From a virus, in IMG/VR virus record IMGVR_UViG_3300046007_012434, positions 1-23,770 of that record: a stretch of 23,770 nt of DNA. One strand, written 5' to 3'. Shown in pieces: positions 1 through 7,439 of this stretch. Position 1 is the first letter of the stretch; each line of letters starts with the position of its first letter. Under the pieces are notes generated by a model. That model ran no database searches. It had not been told where the DNA came from and saw nothing but the letters and a program-made list of their open reading frames with translations. Both the position numbers and the translations under genes were made by a program.

Positions 1-336
1 AGATGTAATACCTGGCATTGGTCTATAACCTTGGCTAGTACCTATACTATATGTTTCTGTAAATCCTTTTCTAATAGAATCTCCAATAGAAACTCCACCA
101 AATAAAACATAATCTTTAGCTAAATTATTTCCTGCTGCAACATTAATTCCATATTTTTTTAATTTTTCTACTACAGTGATATCAATATCTGTAGCGGATG
201 TTAATTTTATCCAAGGAGTTCTTCCATTTAAATATTTTTGATATGGAGATTTATCAACTGAACCAAAAATTGCTTGTCTTTTGTAAACCTGGTCATGGAT
301 TTTTTCATTAAAACCTTCCCCTATTATATTTCCCAT
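1..336 (-). CDS. Partial virion structural protein, baseplate side (3' end outside window)
   Basis: An ATG at 336-334 opens a frame that runs without a stop to the window edge, giving 112 N-terminal residues that begin MGNIIGEGFNEKIHDQVYKRQ. It lies 2 nt after the stop of the gp53-like gene, so it is probably the last visible member of the operon starting at 3315. The sequence includes a short alpha-helical start, then a segment with WIKLTSATDID and a Gly-rich KDYVLFGGVSIGD. This resembles my memory of large structural proteins next to baseplate genes in T4-like environmental phages, but I cannot assign a specific T4 gene. The reading frame is clear. The role is inferred from position only. 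The C-terminal part is missing. Confidence 0.75.
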   Translation of the reverse strand, partial: MGNIIGEGFNEKIHDQVYKRQAIFGSVDKSPYQKYLNGRTPWIKLTSATDIDITVVEKLKKYGINVAAGNNLAKDYVLFGGVSIGDSIRKGFTETYSIGTSQGYRPMPGITS

Positions 337-338
337 AA

Positions 339-665
339 TTAAGAATTTATTCTATTAAAAACATTATATACTTCTAAAGGATTATTTGGAATTCTAATTT
401 GAACACCTTCAGGAATTACTAAAGTATCTTGAGATAAACCAGTTAAAGTATTAGCCCCAGCATTTCCTGTATTAGCTATGGAAATAACCCACCATAAGGA
501 ACTATCCCCATAGTATTGTTGTGCTAAAACATCAAATCTATCTCCTTGAGATGAAATAACATATATGTCATTTTCAGACAATGGAACCTCAGGATAACGA
601 GATGTTTTATAAACTATTTTTCCGTTTATTTTTTCTTTTGGTATGTTTTGATATCTATTAATCAT
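339..665 (-). CDS. Baseplate wedge gp53-like / LysM-type tail protein
   Basis: A 108-residue protein. The N-terminal ~30 residues end in RYPEVPLSENDIYV. A LysM-like fold follows (about residues 34-95): an opening VISSQGDRFDVLAQQYYGDSSLWW, split here as VISSQGDRFDVLAQQ and YYGDSSLWW, then ISIAN, and a closing LVIPEGVQIRIP. In tail proteins of the gp53 and XkdP/gpX type this pattern marks a small domain binding at the hub or wedge of the baseplate. T4 gp53 is longer (about 196 residues), so the family label is approximate. The ATG (665-663) shares one A with the TAA of the upstream 800-residue gene (TAATG), which implies translational coupling. Position after the tape measure and next to baseplate genes fits. 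Fold call fairly sure, exact orthology less so. Confidence 0.72.
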   Translation of the reverse strand: MINRYQNIPKEKINGKIVYKTSRYPEVPLSENDIYVISSQGDRFDVLAQQYYGDSSLWWVISIANTGNAGANTLTGLSQDTLVIPEGVQIRIPNNPLEVYNVFNRINS

Positions 666-3067
666 TATAATGATGTTCCATTTGGTGCTACTATACTTAT
701 AAATCTTGATGCTGCATTTCCTGCTTCTGGTAAGTAATTTGGTAGTGGGGTAAAACTAAATCCAGTTACTTTTACCACATGAGGTAATTGGGAAATGGTA
801 TTATCCTTTGTTCCATCAGGATTTATTGCTATTTCCCAAGTAGAATCTTCAGCTATATCAACACTAAATCCTTCAATATAACCAGGTAAGTTATATATAT
901 AACCCCCAACAGTTAAACTAACTATTGGACCTTGCATAAATCCATCCACATATTTAGGAGCGGTCATACTAGCTAAATAATTTAATCTTTTATACATTGG
1001 AAGAAGTTCTTCTCTTGATAAAGCTGCTATTGTCCAAGATAATGAAAGTTTTCTTGTTTGACCAGAATAAGTATAAAAATTTTCTCCTCGTCCTGGATAT
1101 TGTTGAGAGTTAATTCCTGCTGTGTATGAATCTGTTATTCCTCCTAAAAATGCTCTAAAGGCTAATGTACTACCACTGGTAAATAAACTTTGTATTCTAA
1201 ATTGAACTAAATCATCATTAGATAAATCTTCACCTATACCTTCAGCATTAATTAAATCTCTTGTAAGAATATTTCCTGTTCCTTTAGTAAAGTCTGATAG
1301 ATTTTTTAACTTAGTGCCAGGATTACCTAATAAATTTTTAACACCTATATTTCTATCAGTATAACTAATATAATTTTCATCAACAATATTTCCTGTTTTT
1401 AAATAATCTTCAGCAACAGTATTATTTGTTATTTTTCTACGAAGTACTTTTCTAAAATCTTCTTTTAATAAACTTGTATATCTTGCAGATTCTTGTTCAT
1501 CTAAATCTTTTTGACTATATGATATAGCACCACCATTCAAAGTTGGTGTTTCTCCTCCAACTTTTGTAGGGTCAGATATTAAAGGATAAGTACCTGGTGA
1601 GGATTGATACACTGTTTTAGGAGTTCTATAAAAACTCTCTAAATATAAAGGTTGGTTATTTTCTCCATCCCCTACTAATTTTGAAATACCTGTTTGAGTT
1701 AAAAGATTATATTTTGTACTTGTTTGAGGAGATGAAGCATCAATATAATTAGAGCCACTAGGATTTGTAACATCTTGTTTTGCTGTCCAAGTTAATGGTC
1801 CCTGTGGTATGTTAGATAAATTTGAAGATTGAGGAGTATTTACATTATTGCTTGGTAAACCATATTGAGTAGATTTAGTCCAAGATTTATCAGGATTTAT
1901 TTGTAAACCACCTATTTGTTCATCTTCAGCATTTACTGTTTTTTGTATAAAACTACCACCATTTCCTAATATCCTTTGATCTTCAGGAATTACTTCATCA
2001 ACTAATTTATTATTTGTTGTGAAAGGAGATAAATCAAATACTTCTAGGAGTTTATTATCTTCACCTTTTCGAGCATTTAAATATGTTATAAAAAATGAGT
2101 TGTTTAAATATTCACTAGAATATTTGTCAATATTTCCCCATTTGAATTCACCATCTCTAGTGTATTGAGGAGTCCAAGTACTTGGTCCTGAATACCAAGT
2201 ATTATTTAGACTGGATGATTGGGGGGAATTTACATTATTGTTAGGTAAAGTGTCTGTATAAAATTTTCCCTTGTAATCAAAAACAATACCTCCTTTAATC
2301 CAAGATTTTGTTCCATCACCTGTTTCTATTTGTAAACCACCAACTTGTTTATCTTCAACATTAACTGATCTTTGGTTGTTTTTACCTGTAAAAAAATCAG
2401 GGTTAGATGAAAAATATGGGTTTTGATTACCTGTTCTAAATGAAGAATATCTAATATTTGTTTTTCCAACACCTAAAATAGAACCAGGACCACCAATATA
2501 TGTTAAAACATTAGCAGGTCCATTATTTAAAATAAAACCATCTAATTTATCACCAGCATTTATTGATACTAACTGATGTAATCTGGCTAATCTATTATCT
2601 TCAACAGGTTGTGTTGGTTTTACTTTAACACTGTATAAAGCAATATTATTAGCATAAGCTCCTGTTTCAGCAAAAGGATTAACACCTTGTTTATTTAAAT
2701 GACCTCCTATGTTTACAACTCCTGCTTGAGCTAATGTATTTAAAGGTGAATAAATACCTTCATTAACACCTCTAGTTGTTTGAGTTCGAACAGCTGTTTG
2801 AGATAATAAATTTTGTTTAGCAATAAAAAGTAACCCATTAGGAGATTTAGTATCAGTAAACATTTTGGTTAAACGTTTGATATCTGTAGCAGCATCTCCT
2901 ACAACATTAACTCCTCCTCTTAAAATAAAATCTTCATTTGCTCCTAAATTATTAAATCCATCAGGAATTGGTTCTTGAATATAAGGCTGTCCACTATACC
3001 CTCCTCCGATGGTATCTTTCCCATATCTTAGGGACTTAAGATCAGTTTTTAGGTCAATTAAACCCAT
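665..3067 (-). CDS. Large baseplate/tail structural protein with internal duplication
   Basis: An 800-residue protein, Asn/Ser/Pro-rich in the middle. The N-terminus (1-150) looks like a structural anchor with a helical stretch near 62-95. The middle contains two diverged copies of one module, residues ~234-300 and ~377-428, each with the order VN.ED.Q.GGLQI, KSW, LP.NNVN.PQSS.L and a closing P.TWT. The C-terminal ~618-790 is a compact domain with LFTSGSTLAFRAFLGGITDS and QYPGRGENFYTYSGQTRK, ending in a beta-rich segment (IVSLTVGGYIYNLPGYIEGF). That end resembles the tube-like or cap domains of baseplate centre proteins (gp48/gp54 type), which is my inference. It starts at an ATG overlapping the preceding stop (TAATG) and couples in the same way to the following gp53-like gene. 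I do not recognise the full-length protein. Confidence 0.7.
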   Translation of the reverse strand: MGLIDLKTDLKSLRYGKDTIGGGYSGQPYIQEPIPDGFNNLGANEDFILRGGVNVVGDAATDIKRLTKMFTDTKSPNGLLFIAKQNLLSQTAVRTQTTRGVNEGIYSPLNTLAQAGVVNIGGHLNKQGVNPFAETGAYANNIALYSVKVKPTQPVEDNRLARLHQLVSINAGDKLDGFILNNGPANVLTYIGGPGSILGVGKTNIRYSSFRTGNQNPYFSSNPDFFTGKNNQRSVNVEDKQVGGLQIETGDGTKSWIKGGIVFDYKGKFYTDTLPNNNVNSPQSSSLNNTWYSGPSTWTPQYTRDGEFKWGNIDKYSSEYLNNSFFITYLNARKGEDNKLLEVFDLSPFTTNNKLVDEVIPEDQRILGNGGSFIQKTVNAEDEQIGGLQINPDKSWTKSTQYGLPSNNVNTPQSSNLSNIPQGPLTWTAKQDVTNPSGSNYIDASSPQTSTKYNLLTQTGISKLVGDGENNQPLYLESFYRTPKTVYQSSPGTYPLISDPTKVGGETPTLNGGAISYSQKDLDEQESARYTSLLKEDFRKVLRRKITNNTVAEDYLKTGNIVDENYISYTDRNIGVKNLLGNPGTKLKNLSDFTKGTGNILTRDLINAEGIGEDLSNDDLVQFRIQSLFTSGSTLAFRAFLGGITDSYTAGINSQQYPGRGENFYTYSGQTRKLSLSWTIAALSREELLPMYKRLNYLASMTAPKYVDGFMQGPIVSLTVGGYIYNLPGYIEGFSVDIAEDSTWEIAINPDGTKDNTISQLPHVVKVTGFSFTPLPNYLPEAGNAASRFISIVAPNGTSL

Positions 3068-3315
3068 TATCTAGGAGGATTATCTAAGTATTTATCAGGT
3101 GTTTTACCATCCAAATCTAATTGGGATTTAGTTAGACTAGCTATTTGAACTGTTTGTTTATTATATTCTAATGGGTTTTTACCATCCAAATCTAATTGGG
3201 ATTTAGTTAAACCAGCTATTTGAGCTGTTTGTCTGTCATACTCTAGAGGTTTTTTACCATCTAATCCACTTAATAAGGATCCGTCATTTGTTAGTTTATT
3301 TAATAGTGATGCCAT
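3067..3315 (-). CDS. Small tandem-repeat protein between tape measure and baseplate genes
   Basis: An 82-residue protein built almost wholly of a 25-residue repeat. Copy 1 is residues 18-42, copy 2 is 43-67, and a partial third copy starts at 68. The consensus is LDGK.PLEY..QT.QIA.LTKSQLD. Residues 1-17 (MASLLNKLTNDGSLLSG) form a short leader. No signal peptide, membrane helix or catalytic motif is visible. It is the first gene after the tape measure and has a copy of the AATATTTATAA box 12 nt before its ATG. Its TAA overlaps the ATG of the 800-residue gene, so it probably heads the baseplate operon. Function unknown. A structural or assembly role is inferred from position; the repeat could pair with a periodic partner, but that is speculation. 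Confidence 0.72.
   Translation of the reverse strand: MASLLNKLTNDGSLLSGLDGKKPLEYDRQTAQIAGLTKSQLDLDGKNPLEYNKQTVQIASLTKSQLDLDGKTPDKYLDNPPR
3085..3264 (-). repeat. 75-bp tandem coding repeat (2.4 copies)
   Basis: Two 75-bp units (3190-3264 and 3115-3189) and a partial third (3085-3114) encode the LDGK.PLEY..QT.QIA.LTKSQLD units. Copies 1 and 2 differ at scattered positions, mostly in the middle of the unit, while the stretch encoding TKSQLDLDGK is nearly identical at DNA level. Confidence 0.85.
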
Positions 3316-3327
3316 AATTATTTTTAT

Positions 3328-3338
3328 TTATAAATATT
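3328..3338 (-). promoter_or_regulatory. Late-type box AATATTTATAA before the 82-residue gene
   Basis: The coding strand reads AATATTTATAAATAA, 12 nt before the ATG at 3315, in the short gap after the tape-measure stop (3342). This copy is the only one that contains both TATTTATA and the canonical T4 late box TATAAATA in the sense direction. Promoter role inferred from recurrence before transcription units. Confidence 0.55.
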
Positions 3339-3341
3339 AAA

Positions 3342-6335
3342 TTATTGAACTTTAGATGTTCCCATTGCAAATCCTGTACCTACTTTGGTTGTATCTAAAT
3401 AAATATTTGTTTCTTTTGCTAGTATTTGTTGTAGTACTGATTTTATTTCAGCTAATTCATTATCTCTTTCATTACCTCCACCAATAACATTTCCTAAAGC
3501 TTGGATAGGGGCTGTAATAGCATTTACAATACCACCAACTGCATTTCCTATACTATTAGTAGTGGCAAATTCATTTAATGAATCTAATTTATCTGTATCA
3601 ATTTGGTTTAGGGCATTTGCTACTCCCATCAAAGCTGTAGCCATTTGTGTTAAGGCACTAGCTGTTGTTTGTAAAGGTCCAGCCATTTCTGCTAAAACTA
3701 CAATTTGATCTATAATTCCACCACCAAAAAATGAACTCACACCAGCAGCTGCTAATGCAATAGCAAAAGCTCCTAACCCAACAGAGGCACTTAATAAAGC
3801 GGGTCCTAGTAAAATTAAGTTTCCAATTTTGTCTAAGGAAAGAGAATCCATTAATATAACAAAACCTTCAGCAACTGATGTTACTAAAGTTGCTAATCCG
3901 TCAAAAATAGATGTTATTACTTTACCAAAGGCTTCAATAGCTGGTGCTGCTAGATTAAGAGCAAATCCTATGCCTATTAAAGCTCCAGTCAATAAAGCAA
4001 GTCCAACTGCTGCATAAGCTAATCCTACTGGTCCTAATGCTTCCATTGATTTTCCAAAACTTTTTATACCTTTTCCAAGTGCTGTTAATCCTTTACCGGC
4101 TGGTATTCCTATTGCTGCTAGAGCTAATAAAGCAGGAACTGCTAATGTCATTACTGCTAATGCTCCTGCTGTGGCTGCTAATTTACCAATGTCTTTAAAT
4201 TCAACTAATTTAAATGATTGAATTCCTTTAGATAGATTAGTTAAGAAATTTTTAATATTTTTTCCTGCTTGGTTGGTTATTCCTTTTGTTTTGTCTGCTG
4301 CTGCTTCAGCTCCATCACCTGCTTTATTGGCCATTTCTTTTGTTTTATCACCACCAAAGAATCCTTTAATTTTATCTTTTGCTTCTCCTAATCCTTCTTT
4401 TGTAAATAATCCACCTATACCTTTTACCATTCCTGCTATACTTTTAGCCATAGAACTAAATCCAGAAACCATAGCTGGGATTGTTTTGAAAGCTATTATT
4501 GTTAATATAGTGCCTATGCCTACCCATGATGAAGCAAACCATGCTACAAGATCTATTAAAGGAGAAAATATACTTACAATACTTCCTAATATATCTAATA
4601 CTTTATTTAAAACATTTTGTAATTTTTCGGTAGCATTTTGAGTTTTCATAGATTCATATGTTGTGTCACCATATATTCTTTTGAAATCTTCGGCTGCCAT
4701 ATTATTAAATTTTTGTTGTAAAGTAATTTTAGCCAATTGATCACGATTAATACCCATAGCTTTAGCTATTGCTTCTTGTTTAATAACATTTTTAGAGGCA
4801 AAAGCATCTTGAATAATAGCATTATCATTTAATGATTTAGATAATCCTTCTAAATCACCTGCTAAGGCTAATTGTCTTTCTTTTTCTAAATTAATATCTT
4901 TACCAGTTAATAATTCGGCTTCTAATTCAGCTTCAATAGATGATTCAAAATTTAGTAAACTATCGGCTACTCCTTGAACTTCAGATAATGAAAGACCTAA
5001 TTTAGTAGCAGCAGCGGCTGCTTTAATTAGTTTATCATTACTGAAGCCTAAATTAGCTTGTAAACCCATAGAAGCACCTGCTGCTTCTTTTAATACTTTA
5101 TTAACATTTAAAGCAGTTTTGTTTTGTTTATTAAATTCACCAACTATTTTTATGTTATTTTCTAATACTTTTTCAGTATCTTTACTTTGTAATCTAGCAT
5201 TAGTTACTAATGTAGCTGATTCTTTAGCACTAAAACCTAATTTTTGTTCTAAGTTTGTTGCTGATATTAAAGCATCATTTCCTAAAACTTGGGCAGACAT
5301 TCCTAATTCATTAGTTAGAGATGCTGCTGCTTTCATTAGTTTTTCAGTAGTAACAAAAGCATCTCCTGATGCTAGAGCTACTCCTGACATTTCTTGTTTT
5401 AACAAGTATGCATTTGTATATGACATACCTGTTTCTTTTCTTAATTCTGCTGTTTGTTTAGAAGCTTCAATAGCTGATTTTAAAGCAAAAGCTGCTATAG
5501 CTTCAAAAGATGTTATATTTTTTACAAAACCTTTACCTAATTCACTAAGAGATGCTTGTAATACTTTTATTCTTCCAGCTGTATTAAGAGGTTTTTCACC
5601 ATTTGCTGTTAATTCTGCTGCTAATTTTTTTCCTGCTGCTGCTGCTTTATCAAAATTAAATGCTGAGGCTAGGGAACTTAAACCAAGTTCTTTCATTGCC
5701 TCATTTGCGCTTTTTAAAACATCTCCTGTAAGTCCAGTAGCATCTTTTATATTTTTAGTTCTTTCTAGTAATTTACCTTCTACTTCTGCCTGTTGTTTGT
5801 ATTCTAAAGTTTGTTGACCTAAAAGCTTTAATATATCTTTTTCATTTTCACTAATTTTTAAATCCCTTTTTTCAATTAAATCTAAAATTTCTAACTCACC
5901 ATTTTTAGCTTTTACTATAGCATCAACAATTTCAGCATTGTTTTGGTTATTAGCTAGTACTTTTGACAATAATTGATCTTGTTCATTAAGAAGATTTGAT
6001 TGTAATTTTCTTCCTTTTTCAATTTTTTCTTCAAGATCAGCTAAATCAGATGTTCCATCAAGAAGATCATCTATTGAATTATTGATATCTTTAACATAAT
6101 CAGCTTGTTTTTTAAAAGCATTAAGTAATTCTCTGCTTTGAATCTTATCAATAGCTGTATATGTTTTTAAAGATCTTTCAAGCTCATAAGCAAGATCTCT
6201 ATAAATAAATAAATTATCTGAGGCTGCATCCTTTAGTTTTTGTTGATTTTTTGCTGCTTTTTCAGTAGCATTAGCTATTCTCTCAGTATTTTGAGCATTT
6301 TGAGCATTTATGTTAGGATCTTGGTTATTAGCCAT
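3342..6335 (-). CDS. Tail tape measure protein
   Basis: A 997-residue protein that would run along the lumen of the tail tube, setting tail length and being ejected before DNA. The N-terminal ~15-200 is Gln/Asn/Lys-rich and predicted coiled coil. Residues ~200-570 are Ala/Leu/Lys-rich helical, with motifs such as ELRKETGMS and ELLTGKDINLEKERQLALAGD. Long hydrophobic segments lie at about 580-625, 718-747, 766-800 and 838-868, as expected of tape measures that enter the host membrane. The Gly/Ala/Lys-rich stretch ~630-700 links them. The C-terminus ends NIYLDTTKVGTGFAMGTSKV. It directly follows the tube and chaperone genes, the standard place for a tape measure. At about 0.15 nm per residue this would imply a tail near 150 nm, a rule-of-thumb estimate. 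The promoter-like box lies 14 nt upstream of the ATG. The + strand open frames inside it look like shadows. Confidence 0.92.
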   Translation of the reverse strand: MANNQDPNINAQNAQNTERIANATEKAAKNQQKLKDAASDNLFIYRDLAYELERSLKTYTAIDKIQSRELLNAFKKQADYVKDINNSIDDLLDGTSDLADLEEKIEKGRKLQSNLLNEQDQLLSKVLANNQNNAEIVDAIVKAKNGELEILDLIEKRDLKISENEKDILKLLGQQTLEYKQQAEVEGKLLERTKNIKDATGLTGDVLKSANEAMKELGLSSLASAFNFDKAAAAGKKLAAELTANGEKPLNTAGRIKVLQASLSELGKGFVKNITSFEAIAAFALKSAIEASKQTAELRKETGMSYTNAYLLKQEMSGVALASGDAFVTTEKLMKAAASLTNELGMSAQVLGNDALISATNLEQKLGFSAKESATLVTNARLQSKDTEKVLENNIKIVGEFNKQNKTALNVNKVLKEAAGASMGLQANLGFSNDKLIKAAAAATKLGLSLSEVQGVADSLLNFESSIEAELEAELLTGKDINLEKERQLALAGDLEGLSKSLNDNAIIQDAFASKNVIKQEAIAKAMGINRDQLAKITLQQKFNNMAAEDFKRIYGDTTYESMKTQNATEKLQNVLNKVLDILGSIVSIFSPLIDLVAWFASSWVGIGTILTIIAFKTIPAMVSGFSSMAKSIAGMVKGIGGLFTKEGLGEAKDKIKGFFGGDKTKEMANKAGDGAEAAADKTKGITNQAGKNIKNFLTNLSKGIQSFKLVEFKDIGKLAATAGALAVMTLAVPALLALAAIGIPAGKGLTALGKGIKSFGKSMEALGPVGLAYAAVGLALLTGALIGIGFALNLAAPAIEAFGKVITSIFDGLATLVTSVAEGFVILMDSLSLDKIGNLILLGPALLSASVGLGAFAIALAAAGVSSFFGGGIIDQIVVLAEMAGPLQTTASALTQMATALMGVANALNQIDTDKLDSLNEFATTNSIGNAVGGIVNAITAPIQALGNVIGGGNERDNELAEIKSVLQQILAKETNIYLDTTKVGTGFAMGTSKVQ

Positions 6336-6349
6336 TATAAATTAGTTTA

Positions 6350-6360
6350 TTATAAATATT
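6350..6360 (-). promoter_or_regulatory. Late-type box AATATTTATAA before the tape measure gene
   Basis: Exact copy of the 11-bp box, 14 nt before the ATG at 6335 and immediately downstream of the terminator hairpin. It would restart transcription for the tape measure after termination. Function inferred. Confidence 0.6.
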
Positions 6361-6361
6361 A

Positions 6362-6396
6362 AAAAACAAAAAGTGGGCATCATTTATATGATGCCC
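6362..6396 (-). terminator. Intrinsic terminator after the chaperone genes
   Basis: On the coding strand a 9-bp perfect stem GGGCATCAT / ATGATGCCC (6396-6388 and 6383-6375) closes a 4-nt loop, and is followed by ACTTTTTGTTTTTT. This is a classic rho-independent layout. The stem contains the last codons and the TGA (6382-6380) of the short chaperone frame, so the terminator overlaps coding sequence. It separates the chaperone unit from the tape measure. Confidence 0.85.
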
Positions 6397-6586
6397 TTTT
6401 TCCTGTTGGAGCCACAGGTGATTTAGGTATACCATTTTTATTAGTCCAAGATGCTTCTGCTTTTTTCTGTTCTTGGTTTTGGTTTTCATAGTATTCCTTA
6501 ATTTTATTAAAAGTAAAATTTCTTAACCATATAGGCATATTATATATGGTGTAATAATCGTATCCTCCTTGTCCATGAAATACCAT
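6380..6586 (-). CDS. Second tail-assembly chaperone frame (gp51-like position), likely expressed by frameshift
   Basis: From its first ATG (6586) the frame encodes 68 residues, beginning MVFHGQGGYDYYTIYNMPIW and ending in a Lys/Gln-rich tail. The frame is open upstream to a TAA at 6646-6644. Translated, that extension reads GLTQEYRLTLFTQIHE, continuous in character with MVFHGQGGY, and contains no ATG, GTG or TTG. I therefore think the ATG at 6586 is internal and the true product is a fusion reached from the gp26-like gene by a ribosomal frameshift at the T7 run. Gene order (tube, chaperone 1, chaperone 2, tape measure) matches phage G/GT-type tail chaperones. In T4-like phages this slot holds gp51 or short relatives; that match is from memory. 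The other reading is independent initiation at 6586, 29 nt after the gp26-like stop. A terminator hairpin overlaps its stop. Confidence 0.72.
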   Translation of the reverse strand: MVFHGQGGYDYYTIYNMPIWLRNFTFNKIKEYYENQNQEQKKAEASWTNKNGIPKSPVAPTGKRASYK

Positions 6587-6614
6587 TTCATGAATTTGAG
6601 TGAATAAAGTTAAC

Positions 6615-7358
6615 CTATATTCCTGCGTCAGGCCAAAAAAAGTTTAGATTAATAGGAACATTAGCGCCCTCCTCGACACCATTTGGTCCATCATAATCAA
6701 ATTTTATTTCAATTTCAGGAGTTACTGAACGAATATATTCTCTTAATGATCTGGCATCTCTGGCTAATAACATATTATCAACAAATTGTCTTATTGTTTT
6801 GCTTTCTGTATTACCATCAATAGAAGTAATAATATGTTTTAAACGAGTTGTTAATTCTGGGTTTGAATCTTTGTTTATTTTTTGTAGACCTTTAATTTCA
6901 TCATTTATTTTTTTATCATCACCATGAGATAATAATTTAAATGTTAATATATGACCTGTAGTAGGTAAAGTATAAGAGAATTCATTTTTACCTTTAGCCC
7001 ATAATGATTCATCTACTTTATTTGGTTCTAGTATACTTAAATCAACAACACATTTGTCTCCTTTATACATGAACTCATAATCTTTACCGTAACCTAAAAC
7101 ACGAGCAGCAATCATAATTGCGTTTTTATCTACTAAAAGTAAATCATTATAATCAAATTTAGTTACAATCAAAGATTGTAATAATTTATCAATAACAATT
7201 CCTTTTTCAATGTAAGCTCTATTAGTTAAAATGTCTTCTTCTTTAGCAGTCATATATTTCATTTCTATTTTACCTGAAGCTAAGGGATGATTTTCGGGAT
7301 AAAGTAAACCTTTTGAAGGTAACTCAACCATTTCTGTTGGAAACTTTAATTCACTCAT
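6615..7358 (-). CDS. 26: gp26-like baseplate hub / tail-assembly chaperone
   Basis: A 247-residue protein with the hallmark start of the T4 gp26 baseplate family (Pfam T4_baseplate type): MVELPSKGLLYPENHPLASG, then KIEMKYMTAKEEDILTN and an IDKLLQSLIV helix. T4 gp26 is about 208 residues, so length fits. In T4 it is assigned to the baseplate hub. In many environmental relatives, as here, it sits between the tube and the tape measure, the place of a tail-assembly chaperone that binds the tape measure. The C-terminus NLNFFWPDAGI overlaps a T7 run from which translation may shift into the next frame. The AATATTTATAA box lies 11 nt before its ATG, and a hairpin separates it from the tube gene, so it starts a separate, probably lower-level, unit. 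Family call strong, role split between hub and chaperone. Confidence 0.82.
   Translation of the reverse strand: MSELKFPTEMVELPSKGLLYPENHPLASGKIEMKYMTAKEEDILTNRAYIEKGIVIDKLLQSLIVTKFDYNDLLLVDKNAIMIAARVLGYGKDYEFMYKGDKCVVDLSILEPNKVDESLWAKGKNEFSYTLPTTGHILTFKLLSHGDDKKINDEIKGLQKINKDSNPELTTRLKHIITSIDGNTESKTIRQFVDNMLLARDARSLREYIRSVTPEIEIKFDYDGPNGVEEGANVPINLNFFWPDAGI
6632..6646 (-). other. Candidate programmed frameshift site (T7 run)
   Basis: The coding strand reads AAC TTT TTT TGG CCT in the gp26-like frame, with seven T at 6641-6635, eleven codons before that gene's TAG (6617-6615, counting AAC as the first). The downstream frame is +1 relative to this (ACT TTT TTT GGC CTG). It is bounded upstream by a TAA at 6646-6644, so only the T run and the sequence just after it allow a shift. 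A +1 slip of Phe-tRNA from TTT to the overlapping TTT keeps full pairing. A -2 slip is equivalent in frame, but tandem re-pairing is poorer because AAC precedes the run. The expected fusion is about 325 residues. Confidence 0.6.
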
Positions 7359-7369
7359 AAACTATTTTA

Positions 7370-7380
7370 TTATAAATATT
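7370..7380 (-). promoter_or_regulatory. Late-type box AATATTTATAA before the gp26-like gene
   Basis: Exact 11-bp box, 11 nt before the ATG at 7358 and directly after the GC-rich hairpin that follows the tube gene. The hairpin-then-box order repeats that before the tape measure. Promoter role inferred. Confidence 0.6.
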
Positions 7381-7387
7381 GGTAGAA

Positions 7388-7421
7388 GAAAGAAGCTCGC
7401 GATTTCTCGCGAGCTTTCTTT
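7388..7421 (-). terminator. GC-rich hairpin after the tail tube gene
   Basis: On the coding strand a 9-bp perfect stem AGCTCGCGA / TCGCGAGCT (7415-7407 and 7402-7394) encloses GAAA, a GNRA-type tetraloop. The stem extends by several A-T pairs across one bulge. It is followed by TTCTTTCTTC, U-rich but not a pure U run. It is unusually GC-rich for the window. It probably terminates or attenuates transcription after the highly expressed tube gene and may also stabilise its mRNA. On the opposite strand the stem is also followed by a T-rich stretch. Confidence 0.75.
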
Positions 7422-7439
7422 GATTTGTTTTAATTTTAA

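Noticed and set aside
5119-5817. Long + strand open frame (232 codons) inside the tape measure gene
   Set aside because: It lies wholly opposite a well-supported gene, has Cys/Ser/Pro-rich low-quality sequence, and no promoter-like or start context. It is a by-product of the A/T-biased, Ala-rich minus-strand coding.
6196-6212. TATAAATAAATAAAT on the + strand inside the tape measure
   Set aside because: It matches the T4 late box but points antisense, inside coding sequence for a hydrophilic segment, with no gene downstream on that strand.
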